Shown piece by piece: positions 36,500 through 55,149 of a DNA stretch of 64,000 nt. The stretch is from assembly GCF_000426065.1 (NCBI RefSeq), contig NZ_AUEQ01000010.1, positions 312,259 to 376,258 of the forward strand. The letters run 5' to 3'. The notes under the pieces are model-generated. The model had not been told where the DNA came from and made no database searches. It was given only the letters and a program-made list of their open reading frames with translations. This DNA is from Mycobacterium sp. URHD0025 (GTDB taxonomy: Bacteria; Actinomycetota; Actinomycetes; Mycobacteriales; Mycobacteriaceae). The position numbers and the translations under genes were made by a program. How positions within the stretch are numbered: position 1 is the first letter of the stretch; every line of letters begins with the position of its first letter.

Positions 36500-37387
36500 G
36501 TGGATGGCGAGCCGTTCGATGACCCGTCCGGCAAAGTCGGGGATATCGAGCAGGCGCCGCAACAGCGCCCGGCGCAGAGACCCGGATTGCCGGGCCCGTT
36601 CGGGTGGCTGCAGAACGCCAACCGCAGCCCGGCCGTCGTCGACCTGGTCCGGCGAGCGCGTCGGGCACTTCCCGGGGATCCGGATTTCGGCGACCGCCTC
36701 TCGGCGTCCGGCGAGGGCGGTCCGCGGGCCGCGGCCAGAGTGGCCGACCGGCTGCTGGACCGTGACGCCGCCTCGCGCGAGGTGAGCCTGGGCGCATTGC
36801 AGGTGTGGCAGGCGCTCACCGAGCGCATCTCGGGGACGCCGGCCAATCCCGAGGTGACGCTGGCGTTCACCGACCTTGTCGGCTTCTCCTCGTGGTCACT
36901 GCGCTCCGGTGATGACGCCACGCTGCGATTGCTGCGCCGCGTCGCACAAGTGATCGAGCCGCCGGTGCTGGAGGCCGGCGGTCACATCGTCAAACGCATG
37001 GGCGACGGCATGATGGCGGTGTTCTCCGACCCGGGTACCGCCCTGCGGGCGATGCTCGTCGCGCTCGACGGGGTGAAGGGCATCGACATGGACGGTTACG
37101 CACCGCGCATGCGGGTCGGTATCCACACCGGACGCCCGCAGCGCATCGGATCGGACTGGCTGGGTGTGGACGTGAACATCACCGCCCGGGTGATGGAGCG
37201 GGCCGGCAGCGGCGGCCTCGTCGTGTCCCACACCACGCTGGAAGGCATCTCCGAAGAGGAGCTGGCAGAACTCGCCGTCAGCGTGAAACGCCAACGGCGG
37301 CAGATGTTCTCGAACAAACCCGAAGGCGTGCCCGACGATCTGGGGATGTACCGGGTGAAGACCTCCGGGCAACCACCGGCGCGCTGA
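36500..37387 (+). CDS. Class III adenylyl cyclase, Rv1647-like
   Basis: The 295-residue soluble protein has a C-terminal class III cyclase domain that converts ATP to cAMP. All key residues are in place: metal ligands D125 (FTDLVGFS) and D169 (KRMGDGMMAVF), adenine-selecting K165 and D223, and the transition-state N225 and R229 (VDVNITARVMER). This argues for an active adenylyl rather than guanylyl cyclase. The N-terminal 110 residues form an unknown regulatory part. The locus matches Rv1647, a characterised adenylyl cyclase. The GTG at 36500 begins seven bases after a TAGTCT, so the mRNA is probably leaderless. The PE-family gene found here in H37Rv (PE17) is absent. Confidence 0.92.
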   Translation: MDGEPFDDPSGKVGDIEQAPQQRPAQRPGLPGPFGWLQNANRSPAVVDLVRRARRALPGDPDFGDRLSASGEGGPRAAARVADRLLDRDAASREVSLGALQVWQALTERISGTPANPEVTLAFTDLVGFSSWSLRSGDDATLRLLRRVAQVIEPPVLEAGGHIVKRMGDGMMAVFSDPGTALRAMLVALDGVKGIDMDGYAPRMRVGIHTGRPQRIGSDWLGVDVNITARVMERAGSGGLVVSHTTLEGISEEELAELAVSVKRQRRQMFSNKPEGVPDDLGMYRVKTSGQPPAR

Positions 37388-37422
37388 CGTTTGAGCACGT
37401 GGAGATGTGATTCGATCTTCGG

Positions 37423-39573
37423 GTGGGGATCGAACCAGGTGAGGTGTTCGCCGGCTACCGGGTGGTGAGCGCGCTCGGGGCAGGCGGCATGGGCACGGTG
37501 TACCTCGTCGAGCACCCGCATCTGATGCGCCGCGAGGCGTTGAAGGTGATCTCTGTGGCAATGGCCGACCCCGCCGCACGCGAACGTTTTGCCCGTGAGG
37601 CGCGGTCTGCCGCAGCGTTGCGACACCCCGGCATTGTGGGCATCCACGATTTCGGAATCGAAGACGGCACACCGTGGTTCACGATGGACTACCTGGCGGG
37701 CAGCGATCTGCAGGAGGCCGGACGGCTCGACGCCGACGAGGCGGCGGACGTCATCGCCCGCGTGGCGGCGGCACTGGACTATGCGCACGGCCGCGGAGTG
37801 GTGCATCGGGACGTCAAACCCGCCAACATACTCATCACGCGAACCGATGCCGGTGGCATCGACGACGTCGTGGTCCTGGATTTCGGCATCGCCAAGGCGC
37901 TTGACGACGACGCCGGGTTGACCGGGACGTCGATGTTTCTCGGGTCGCTCGCCTTCGGAGCGCCCGAGGCGTTTCGCGGGGAGACAGTGGGTCCTGCGGC
38001 GGACCAGTATTCGCTGGCGGTGACGGCGTACCGGCTGCTGACCGGGGCGATGCCGTTTGCGGTTGGCTCGCCGCACGAACAGATGCGAGCGCACCTGCTC
38101 GACGAGCCGCGCCCCGTTTCGTCCGTCGACCCGGCGTTGGGCCCGGTTGATGCGGTGATGGCGCGCGGGTTGGCCAAGGATCCGGCACACCGATATCCGA
38201 CGTGTACCGAGTTCGCCGAGGTTTTGGCTCAGGCAATCGCAGCGTCGGCGGCCGGTCGTGCGGCGCAGAGAATTCCCGTGTCGAGCATTCCTGTGTCGAG
38301 CACTGTCCCGGCCGCGGTGTTGCCCGAGTTCGTCGAAACGGCCGCGCACCCGACGGTGCTGGCACCGCCGCCTCACGTCGTGACCCGCAGTAGAGGCCGG
38401 CGGCGGCCATGGGTCGTCGGCGGTGCGATCGGAGCGGTGATCGCTGTGACTGTGGCAGCCGGGATCTGGCTGACGCTGGGCCATGGTGGCGACGCCGCGC
38501 AGCCGGGCCCGGTGTCGGGGGCATCGGCCCAACCGGCCGGGCCGTTGGTGCCCAGCGTGGTGTCCGGTGGCTGCTCGATCGCGAGCGGATCGGTGTTCTG
38601 TTGGGGCGAGAACAACTATGGCCAGCTCGGAAACGGGACGTCCGAGAGCAGCCCCACCCCGGTCGAGGTCACGGGCCTGTCGGACGCGACCGCGCTCGGT
38701 GCGGGCAGCACTCATCGATGCGCGGTTGCCGACGGCAAAGCGTACTGCTGGGGCTACAACGGTGAGGGACAGCTGGGCAACGGGAAAACGGCCGACAGCC
38801 CCAAACCGGTCGAAGTCGCGGGGCTCACCGGGGTGACCGCGGTCAGCTCCGGCTACGACCACACCTGCGCGCTGGCCGACGGGCAGGCGTACTGCTGGGG
38901 CGTCAATCAGTCCGGGCAGGTGGGCAACGGCGCGATGAGCGATCGTGAGTTGTCGCCGGTCCGGGTCACCGGGCTGCCCGGGACGGTGACGTCGGTGTCG
39001 GCGGGCGCACGCCGGACCTGTGCGGTCGCGTCCACGCGGGTCTACTGCTGGGGGCAACACCTGGACCCGGCCGCCGATGCGTCTGCCAACGTGCTGAGCC
39101 CGTCGATCGTGGAGGGCCTGGACCGGGTCAGCGACGTGAGTGTGGGAACCGACCACTTCTGTGCCCTGTCGGTCGGCGTCGTGAGCTGCTGGGGCAGCAA
39201 CGACATGGGGCAACTGGGCGTGGGGCGGGAAACCCCGGGGTCTGCGACGCCGATCGCCGTGCCAGGGATGACCCAGGCCACTCAGGTCAGCGCGGGAGGA
39301 CTGTCCACGTGTGCGGTGGTCGCCGGTGCCGCGTACTGCTGGGGCTCCGGAGGCGCCGGACAGCTGGGCGACGGGGTTGGCGGCGAGACCTCGCCGCCGG
39401 TGCGGGTGACCGGATTGGCGGACGTGACCCAGGTTGCCGTCGGCGGAGATTACGCCTGTGGATTGGCCGGAGAGGCCGTGTACTGCTGGGGTGCCGGCGA
39501 TGCCGGGCAGTTGGGCGATGGTTCGCGGAAAAACAGCTCGGTGCCGCTGCGAGTCGCCCTCGCGCACCGTTGA
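37423..39573 (+). CDS. Membrane Ser/Thr kinase with extracellular seven-repeat RCC1 propeller
   Basis: The 716-residue protein is a PknB-type kinase with a Gly loop GAGGMG (19-24), K41, HRDVKPANIL (H128-D130) and DFG at 153-155. A Pro-rich linker leads to one transmembrane helix (about 328-350). The outer part is seven RCC1 repeats with CWG-N--GQLGNG cores (the fourth is degenerate, CWGQHLDPAAD). Each has a pair of cysteines (for example RCAVADGKAYCWG), consistent with disulfide-pinned blades outside the membrane. It should sense an external ligand and phosphorylate cytoplasmic targets. The GTG at 37423 gives VGIEPGEVFAGYRVV. It lies 35 bp after the cyclase gene. No H37Rv kinase has this sensor, as far as I recall. 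Confidence 0.93.
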   Translation: MGIEPGEVFAGYRVVSALGAGGMGTVYLVEHPHLMRREALKVISVAMADPAARERFAREARSAAALRHPGIVGIHDFGIEDGTPWFTMDYLAGSDLQEAGRLDADEAADVIARVAAALDYAHGRGVVHRDVKPANILITRTDAGGIDDVVVLDFGIAKALDDDAGLTGTSMFLGSLAFGAPEAFRGETVGPAADQYSLAVTAYRLLTGAMPFAVGSPHEQMRAHLLDEPRPVSSVDPALGPVDAVMARGLAKDPAHRYPTCTEFAEVLAQAIAASAAGRAAQRIPVSSIPVSSTVPAAVLPEFVETAAHPTVLAPPPHVVTRSRGRRRPWVVGGAIGAVIAVTVAAGIWLTLGHGGDAAQPGPVSGASAQPAGPLVPSVVSGGCSIASGSVFCWGENNYGQLGNGTSESSPTPVEVTGLSDATALGAGSTHRCAVADGKAYCWGYNGEGQLGNGKTADSPKPVEVAGLTGVTAVSSGYDHTCALADGQAYCWGVNQSGQVGNGAMSDRELSPVRVTGLPGTVTSVSAGARRTCAVASTRVYCWGQHLDPAADASANVLSPSIVEGLDRVSDVSVGTDHFCALSVGVVSCWGSNDMGQLGVGRETPGSATPIAVPGMTQATQVSAGGLSTCAVVAGAAYCWGSGGAGQLGDGVGGETSPPVRVTGLADVTQVAVGGDYACGLAGEAVYCWGAGDAGQLGDGSRKNSSVPLRVALAHR

Positions 39574-40723
<1,150 letters not shown>

Positions 40724-40724
<1 letters not shown>

Positions 40725-43216
40725 TGCGGATTCCCTTCAGCTGGTTGCGTGAGGCAGTGCGCGCCGGTGCCCCGGATTGGGACGCATCGGTCGAGGAGCT
40801 TGAGCAGACGTTCATCCGGATCGGCCACGAGGTCGAGGAGATCATCCCGATCGGCCCGGTCAGTGGTCCGCTGACCATCGGCCGCGTCGCCCAGATCGAG
40901 GAACTCACCGAGTTCAAGAAGCCGATCCGGGCTTGCAAGGTGGACGTCGGTATCCAGAATGTGGACGGCGAGCCGCGCGACATCGTGTGCGGCGCGACGA
41001 ATTTCGCCGTGGGCGACCTGGTGGTCGTAGCCCTGCCGGGCACCGTCTTGCCCGGGGACTTCACCATCGCCACGCGCAAGACCTACGGCCGGGTTTCCGA
41101 CGGCATGATCTGCTCGGCATCGGAGATGAACCTGGGTGTCGATCAGGCGGGCATCCTGGTGCTGCCGGCCGGTACCGCCGCACCCGGCACGCCGGCCGCC
41201 GAGGTCCTGGGCCTCGACGACGTGGTGTTTCACCTGGCGATCACGCCGGACCGCGGCTACTGCCTTTCGGTGCGCGGGCTGGCGCGCGAGATCGCCTGTG
41301 CGCACGATCTGAACTTCGTCGATCTGGCCGACGTGGCGCCGCTGCCCGCCGAGGGGGAGGCCTGGCCGCTGACCGTCGAGCCCGGAACCGGGGTGCAGCG
41401 CTTCGGTTTACGCCCGGTCAACGGCATCGACCCGGCTGCCGTGTCACCGTGGTGGCTGCAGCGACGGCTGATGCTCAGCGGCATTCGCGCGATCTCGCCC
41501 GCCGTGGACGTCACCAATTACGTCATGCTCGAAATCGGTCATCCGATGCATGCTCATGACAGCAGTCTCATCACCGGCGGTTTCGCGGTGCGCTTCGCGC
41601 GTGACGGTGAAAAGGTCGTCACCCTCGACGATGTCGAGCGCACCCTGAACTCGGCCGACGTGCTGATCGTCGACGACGTCGCGACCGCCGCGATCGGCGG
41701 AGTGATGGGCGCAGGCACCACCGAGGTACGCGATTCCACCACCGACGTGCTGCTGGAGGCTGCGGTGTGGGATCCGGCCGCGGTATCGCGCACCCAGCGC
41801 CGCCTGCACCTGGCCAGTGAGGCCGGCCGCCGCTACGAGCGGTCGGTCGACCCCGCCATTTCCGTTGCGGCCCTGGACCGTTGCGCGACCCTGCTCGCCG
41901 AGATCGCCGGCGGTACCGTCGCGCCGGAACTGACCGACTGGCGCGCGGACGGACGCACCGATTGGTCGCAACCGGCCGTCGAGATCCCGGCCGATCTGCC
42001 CGACCGCACTGCCGGCGTCACGTATCCCGCGGGCACCACGGCACGGCGCCTCACCCAGATCGGCGCGACCGTGACCGGGGCTGACCCGTTGACTGTCACC
42101 CCGCCCAGCTGGCGGCCGGACATGCGTCAGCGCGCCGACCTCGTGGAGGAAGTGCTGCGCCTGGAGGGCCTGGAGTCCATTCCGTCCGTATTGCCGACAG
42201 CACCTGCCGGGCGTGGTCTGAGCGCGGTGCAGAAGCGGCGCCGGGCGATCGGAAAGTCGCTGGCGCTGGCCGGTTTCGTCGAGGTGCTGCCGACACCGTT
42301 CCTGCCTGCCGGGGTGTTCGACGCGTGGGGCCTTGCTGCCGACGATCCGCGGCGCAACGCCACGAAGGTGCTCAATCCGCTGGAGGCCGACCGGCCGCAG
42401 CTGGCGACCACGTTGCTCCCCGGACTCCTTGAGGCGTTGGGCCGCAACGTATCCCGCGGTGCCGCAGATGTGGCGCTGTTCGCGATTCAGCAGGTGGTGC
42501 ACCCCACCGAGCAGACCCGGTCCGTTGAGCGCATCCCGAATGACCGCAGGCCCACCGATGAGGAGATCGCCGGGCTGGACGCGTCGCTGCCGCACCAGCC
42601 CCAGCACGTCGCGGCGGTGCTGGCCGGTCTGCGTGAGCCCGCCGGCCCCTGGGGTTCCGGACGCCCGGTGGAGGCGGCTGACGCGTTCGAGGCCGTACGT
42701 GTGATAGGCCGGGCGGCCGGGGTGGAGTTCACCCTGCGCGCCGCGCAGGAGCTGCCGTGGCATCCGGGCCGCTGTGCCGAGGTACTCGTCGGTGATACCA
42801 CCGTCGGCTATGCGGGCCAGCTGCATCCGGCGGTCATCGAGCGGACGGGCCTGCCCAAGGGCGCCTGCGCCGTCGAACTCGATCTCGATGCCGTGCCGAT
42901 CGTCGAAGCGCTGCCTGCGCCGTCGGTATCGCCCTTCCCGGCGGTGTTCCAGGACATCAGCGTGGTGGTCGGTGACGAGGTGGCCGCGGCGGCCGTCGTC
43001 GACGCGGTCCGCGATGGGGCCGGCGGGCTGCTGGAGGACGTCAGGCTGTTCGACGTCTACACCGGCCCGCAGATCGGGGAGGGGCGCAAGTCGCTGACCC
43101 TGGCGCTGCGGTTCCGGGCTTCCGACCGCACCCTCACCGAGGACGAGGCCAGTGCCGCCCGCGACGCCGCGGTGGCTGTGGCCGGTGAGCGGGTCGGAGC
43201 CGTGCTGCGCGGCTGA
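40724..43216 (+). CDS. pheT: Phenylalanyl-tRNA synthetase beta subunit
   Basis: PheT carries tRNA recognition and editing of mischarged Tyr-tRNA-Phe. The 830 residues show, in order, an EMAP-like OB domain ([20 protein letters not shown] ... [19 protein letters not shown]), the B3/B4 editing domain ([20 protein letters not shown]), the B5 domain, a catalytic-like core and the C-terminal anticodon-binding ferredoxin fold ([20 protein letters not shown]). It overlaps pheS by one base, so both subunits are made together. It ends seven bases before the convergent DinB-like gene. Confidence 0.97.
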
Positions 43217-43223
43217 CCTCTCC

Positions 43224-43853
43224 TCACGGGCGTAATGAGGCGACCCCGGCGCCACGCAGGTGGGGAAGCGCGGCCGCCTCGCGTCCGGTGGCGAGCAGGA
43301 GCAGCGCCGCCACCGGTCCCTCGACAAGCGGACCTTCGCCGGCCGCCCAGTCGGTGTCGGCCGCGCGTAACAGGTACGGGCCCAGCCTCGTGGTCGCATG
43401 AAACGGGAACCGTGGGTGCCAGATGTGTTCGAGCGCCAACTGTGCAGCCTCGACGGGCATTTCGTGATGAAGGCCCAGGGGAACCGCGATGTCTTGTCCG
43501 TGTACCAGCAGGTCCATCAGCCGATCGGTCGGTGTGGTGCCGACGGCGGTGAACCGGGACCCGATGGTGCCCCGGATTTCGCCGAGCAGCTCGCGGTCAC
43601 CGGTTCTCGCGGCGTGGCGGACAGCGGTATCGCACACCATGCGGTCGAGATTGCCGCGTGCGCGCAACAGATTGACCAGAATTCGACCGACATGGGCATG
43701 GGTTGAGAGCGCCACGTGGGCTACGACGTCGCGGACTCGCCATCTGTCACACAGGCTGGCGTGGCGCCATTGCGATGCGTCGAGCTGTTCGAGTAGTTGC
43801 AGCAGGCCGAGCCTTTCGGTGTCGACGGCGTGCCAGATGTCCTCGGTGTTCAT
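43224..43853 (-). CDS. DinB/maleylpyruvate-isomerase-like protein
   Basis: The 209-residue protein resembles the TIGR03083 group of the DinB superfamily, often annotated mycothiol-dependent maleylpyruvate isomerase. Supporting segments are CDRWRVRDVVAHVALSTH with the metal-type histidine, MDLLVHGQDIAVPLGLHHEM and FHATTRLGPYLLRA. Members are thiol-dependent or metal-binding enzymes, and mycothiol is the mycobacterial thiol, so a detoxification role is plausible. The start is the ATG at 43853. It diverges from the MerR-type regulator with a 45-bp gap holding an operator-like dyad, so that regulator probably controls it. Confidence 0.75.
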   Translation of the reverse strand: MNTEDIWHAVDTERLGLLQLLEQLDASQWRHASLCDRWRVRDVVAHVALSTHAHVGRILVNLLRARGNLDRMVCDTAVRHAARTGDRELLGEIRGTIGSRFTAVGTTPTDRLMDLLVHGQDIAVPLGLHHEMPVEAAQLALEHIWHPRFPFHATTRLGPYLLRAADTDWAAGEGPLVEGPVAALLLLATGREAAALPHLRGAGVASLRP

Positions 43854-43868
43854 GCGGCCTACGCTAGA

Positions 43869-43889
43869 AACTCCAGTCAGGGGGAGGTT
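43869..43889. promoter_or_regulatory. Operator-like dyad between DinB-like and MerR genes
   Basis: AACTCC (43869-43874) and GGAGGTT (43883-43889) form an imperfect dyad with an eight-base centre. CTAGAA at 43864-43869 may be a -10. MerR proteins bind such dyads in long-spacer promoters. It overlaps the MerR ribosome site (GGGGAGG). Confidence 0.4.
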
Positions 43890-43898
43890 CAAGCGATT

Positions 43899-44759
43899 GT
43901 GACGCACAGCACAAGCATCGGTGAGTTGTCGCGGCTCACCGGTGTGCCGGTGCGGACCATTCGGTACTACTGCGACGAGGGTCTGCTGGCGCCTCGACGC
44001 AGTTCCGGTGGACACCGGATATTCGATGCCACCGCCGTCGAGTCGTTGCGGCTCATCCGCCGGCTCCGAGCGGTCGGGCTCGGCCTGAACGCCATCGCCG
44101 GCATTCTGGCGGGCCGGACATCGGTCGGTGAGGCCGTGGCGGCCGAACAACGAGCCATCGAGGCGGAGTTGGTCAGCCTGAAGGGTCGCCGGGCAGCGTT
44201 GGAGGGGCTGATCTCCGCTCAGGACGGACGTCGCGGGCACGATGTCCTCGTCGGGTTCTGGCGGCGGTTGTTCGCGGGGGCGACGTCGACGACGGTGTTC
44301 GATGAGTTCGTCGAGATGACAGTGCCGCAACAGCCCCGCGATACGAGCGCGGCCCGCGTCGTCGCGTACGCAGAACTGGTGGCTCTCGCCCGACGGTCGG
44401 AGTTCGAAACGGTCATGGCCAAGCAATTGTGGCGGTTCGAGCCGGCCGGCATCAGCGATCGTGGTGGCCTCGTCGCCGGTGTCGCCGAGGCGTGTGACAT
44501 GGCTCTGCCGCTCGTCTGCGCCGGTCAGCCACCCTCGGACGGACCTGCCGTCGCCCGATTCGTCGATGCGCACGCCCGGGCCCGCCACGTTTCCGACACG
44601 CCCCGCTTTCGGCGGGCGCTCATCGCAAATGCCGGCGCCGACACCGATCCGGACGTCCGCCGGTATTGGAACCTGTTCGGTGAAATCGCGGGGGAGGCCA
44701 CTACTGTGGGATCCGTTCAGCGCTGGCTCTACGACGCGCTCTGCGTGGTCGCCGCCTGA
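43899..44759 (+). CDS. MerR-family transcriptional regulator
   Basis: The 286-residue protein begins with a MerR winged helix: SIGELSRLTGVPVRTIRYYC followed by DEGLLAPRRSSGGHRIFDAT and RRLRAVGLGLNAIAGIL. A dimerisation helix follows. The large C-terminal part (about 110-286) is helical, without obvious metal-binding cysteine clusters, so it senses something other than mercury or copper. The start is the GTG at 43899 after GGGGAGG (43881-43887); a TTG lies two bases before in another frame. It diverges from the DinB-like gene, its likely target. Confidence 0.85.
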   Translation: MTHSTSIGELSRLTGVPVRTIRYYCDEGLLAPRRSSGGHRIFDATAVESLRLIRRLRAVGLGLNAIAGILAGRTSVGEAVAAEQRAIEAELVSLKGRRAALEGLISAQDGRRGHDVLVGFWRRLFAGATSTTVFDEFVEMTVPQQPRDTSAARVVAYAELVALARRSEFETVMAKQLWRFEPAGISDRGGLVAGVAEACDMALPLVCAGQPPSDGPAVARFVDAHARARHVSDTPRFRRALIANAGADTDPDVRRYWNLFGEIAGEATTVGSVQRWLYDALCVVAA

Positions 44760-44762
44760 CCA

Positions 44763-47077
<2,315 letters not shown>

Positions 47078-47081
<4 letters not shown>

Positions 47082-47952
47082 GCCAAGCCATAGAGCGCGG
47101 CGTCAAGGCCCACGTGCTCGCCTCGGCGCTGCCCTGGCTCAAGCAACTGCACGGCAAGATCGTCGTCGTCAAGTACGGCGGCAACGCGATGACCGACGAC
47201 ACCCTCAAGGCGGCCTTCGCCGCCGACATGGTGTTCCTGCGCAACTGCGGTATCCACCCGGTGGTGGTGCACGGTGGCGGTCCGCAGATCAGCGCGATGC
47301 TCAAGAAGCTGGGAATCCCAGGCGATTTCAAGGGCGGCTTCCGGGTGACGACGCCGGAGGTGCTGGATGTGGCGCGCATGGTGCTGTTCGGTCAGGTGGG
47401 CCGCGAACTGGTCAACCTGATCAACGCTCACGGCCCGTACGCGGTGGGTCTCACCGGTGAGGATGCGCATCTGTTCACCGCGGTGCGGCGCAGCGTCACC
47501 GTGGACGGCGTGGCCACCGACATCGGACTGGTCGGCGACGTCGAGCATGTCAATGCCGAATCGCTGCTGGATCTCATTGCCGCGGGACGTATTCCGGTGG
47601 TCTCCACCATCGGCCCCGACGTCGACGGGGTGGTGCACAACATCAACGCCGACACCGCGGCCGCAGCCCTGGCCGAGGCGCTGGGTGCCGAGAAGCTGGT
47701 CGTGCTCACCGATGTGGAGGGGCTCTACACCGATTGGCCCGACCGCTCCTCGCTGGTCAGCGAGATCGACACCGCGGCCCTGACACAACTGCTTCCCAAG
47801 CTCGAATCGGGCATGGTGCCCAAGATCGAGGCCTGCCTGCGTGCGGTGGCCGGCGGCGTGCCGAGTGCGCACGTGATCGATGGCCGCGTCGAACACTGTG
47901 TGCTGGTCGAGCTTTTCACCGATGAAGGAACCGGAACCAAGGTGGTATCGGC

Positions 47953-47956
<4 letters not shown>
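47078..47956 (+). CDS. argB: Acetylglutamate kinase
   Basis: ArgB phosphorylates N-acetylglutamate with ATP and is often the arginine-sensitive step. The 292 residues have the amino-acid-kinase motifs [35 protein letters not shown] and [20 protein letters not shown]. The N-terminal helix ([20 protein letters not shown]) is the type seen in arginine-inhibited hexameric enzymes, so feedback inhibition is likely. The ATG at 47078 overlaps the argJ stop by four bases. Confidence 0.97.
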
Positions 47957-50066
<2,110 letters not shown>

Positions 50067-50073
50067 GGTCGCG

Positions 50074-50550
50074 ATGAGCGCACCCACCCGCGCCGGCCGT
50101 CAGGCGCGCATCGTCGCGCTGCTGTCGGCCAGGCAGGTGAGCAGTCAGACCGAGCTGGCGGCTCTGCTGGCCCAGGAGGGCATCGAGGTCACCCAGGCCA
50201 CGTTGTCGCGGGACCTCGAAGAACTCGGCGCGGTGAAACTTCGCGGCGCCGACGGCGGCGTCGGTGTGTACGTCGTCCCCGAGGACGGCAGTCCGGTGCG
50301 GGGGGTGTCCGGCGGTACCGAACGGTTGACCCGCTTGCTGGGGGACTTGCTGGTATCGACAGACGCCAGCGCTAACCTTGCCGTGCTGCGCACCCCGCCA
50401 GGGGCGGCGCACTACCTGGCCAGCGCGATCGACCGCGCTGCCCTGCCATATGTGGTCGGCACCATCGCCGGTGACGACACCATCTTGGTGGTGGCGCGCG
50501 ACCCGATGACCGGGGCCGAGCTGGCCCGCACCATCGAGAACTTGAAATAA
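50074..50550 (+). CDS. argR: Arginine repressor
   Basis: ArgR is the hexameric, arginine-activated repressor of the arg genes. The 158 residues carry the N-terminal winged helix ([39 protein letters not shown]) and the C-terminal oligomerisation and arginine-binding domain ([37 protein letters not shown]). It is inside the cluster it should control through the ARG-box-like site before argC. The ATG at 50074 is seven bases after argF. Confidence 0.95.
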   Translation: MSAPTRAGRQARIVALLSARQVSSQTELAALLAQEGIEVTQATLSRDLEELGAVKLRGADGGVGVYVVPEDGSPVRGVSGGTERLTRLLGDLLVSTDASANLAVLRTPPGAAHYLASAIDRAALPYVVGTIAGDDTILVVARDPMTGAELARTIENLK

Positions 50551-50573
50551 AGCAGAAAACAAGGAGATTGCTC

Positions 50574-55022
<4,449 letters not shown>

Positions 55023-55149
55023 CGCCGCCGACCCTATCGTCCGGCGGCGCGGCCTCGGGCACCGCATGGGACGGCTACGGGCATAGCAGTGATCAAGTCG
55101 GGTCCCGGTTGCTGTTGTGCCATGATGACCTCGTCAACCGGGGGTCGGG

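Noticed and set aside
41444..43399. 651-codon minus-strand frame opposite pheT
   Set aside because: Shadow of pheT, no recognisable domain.
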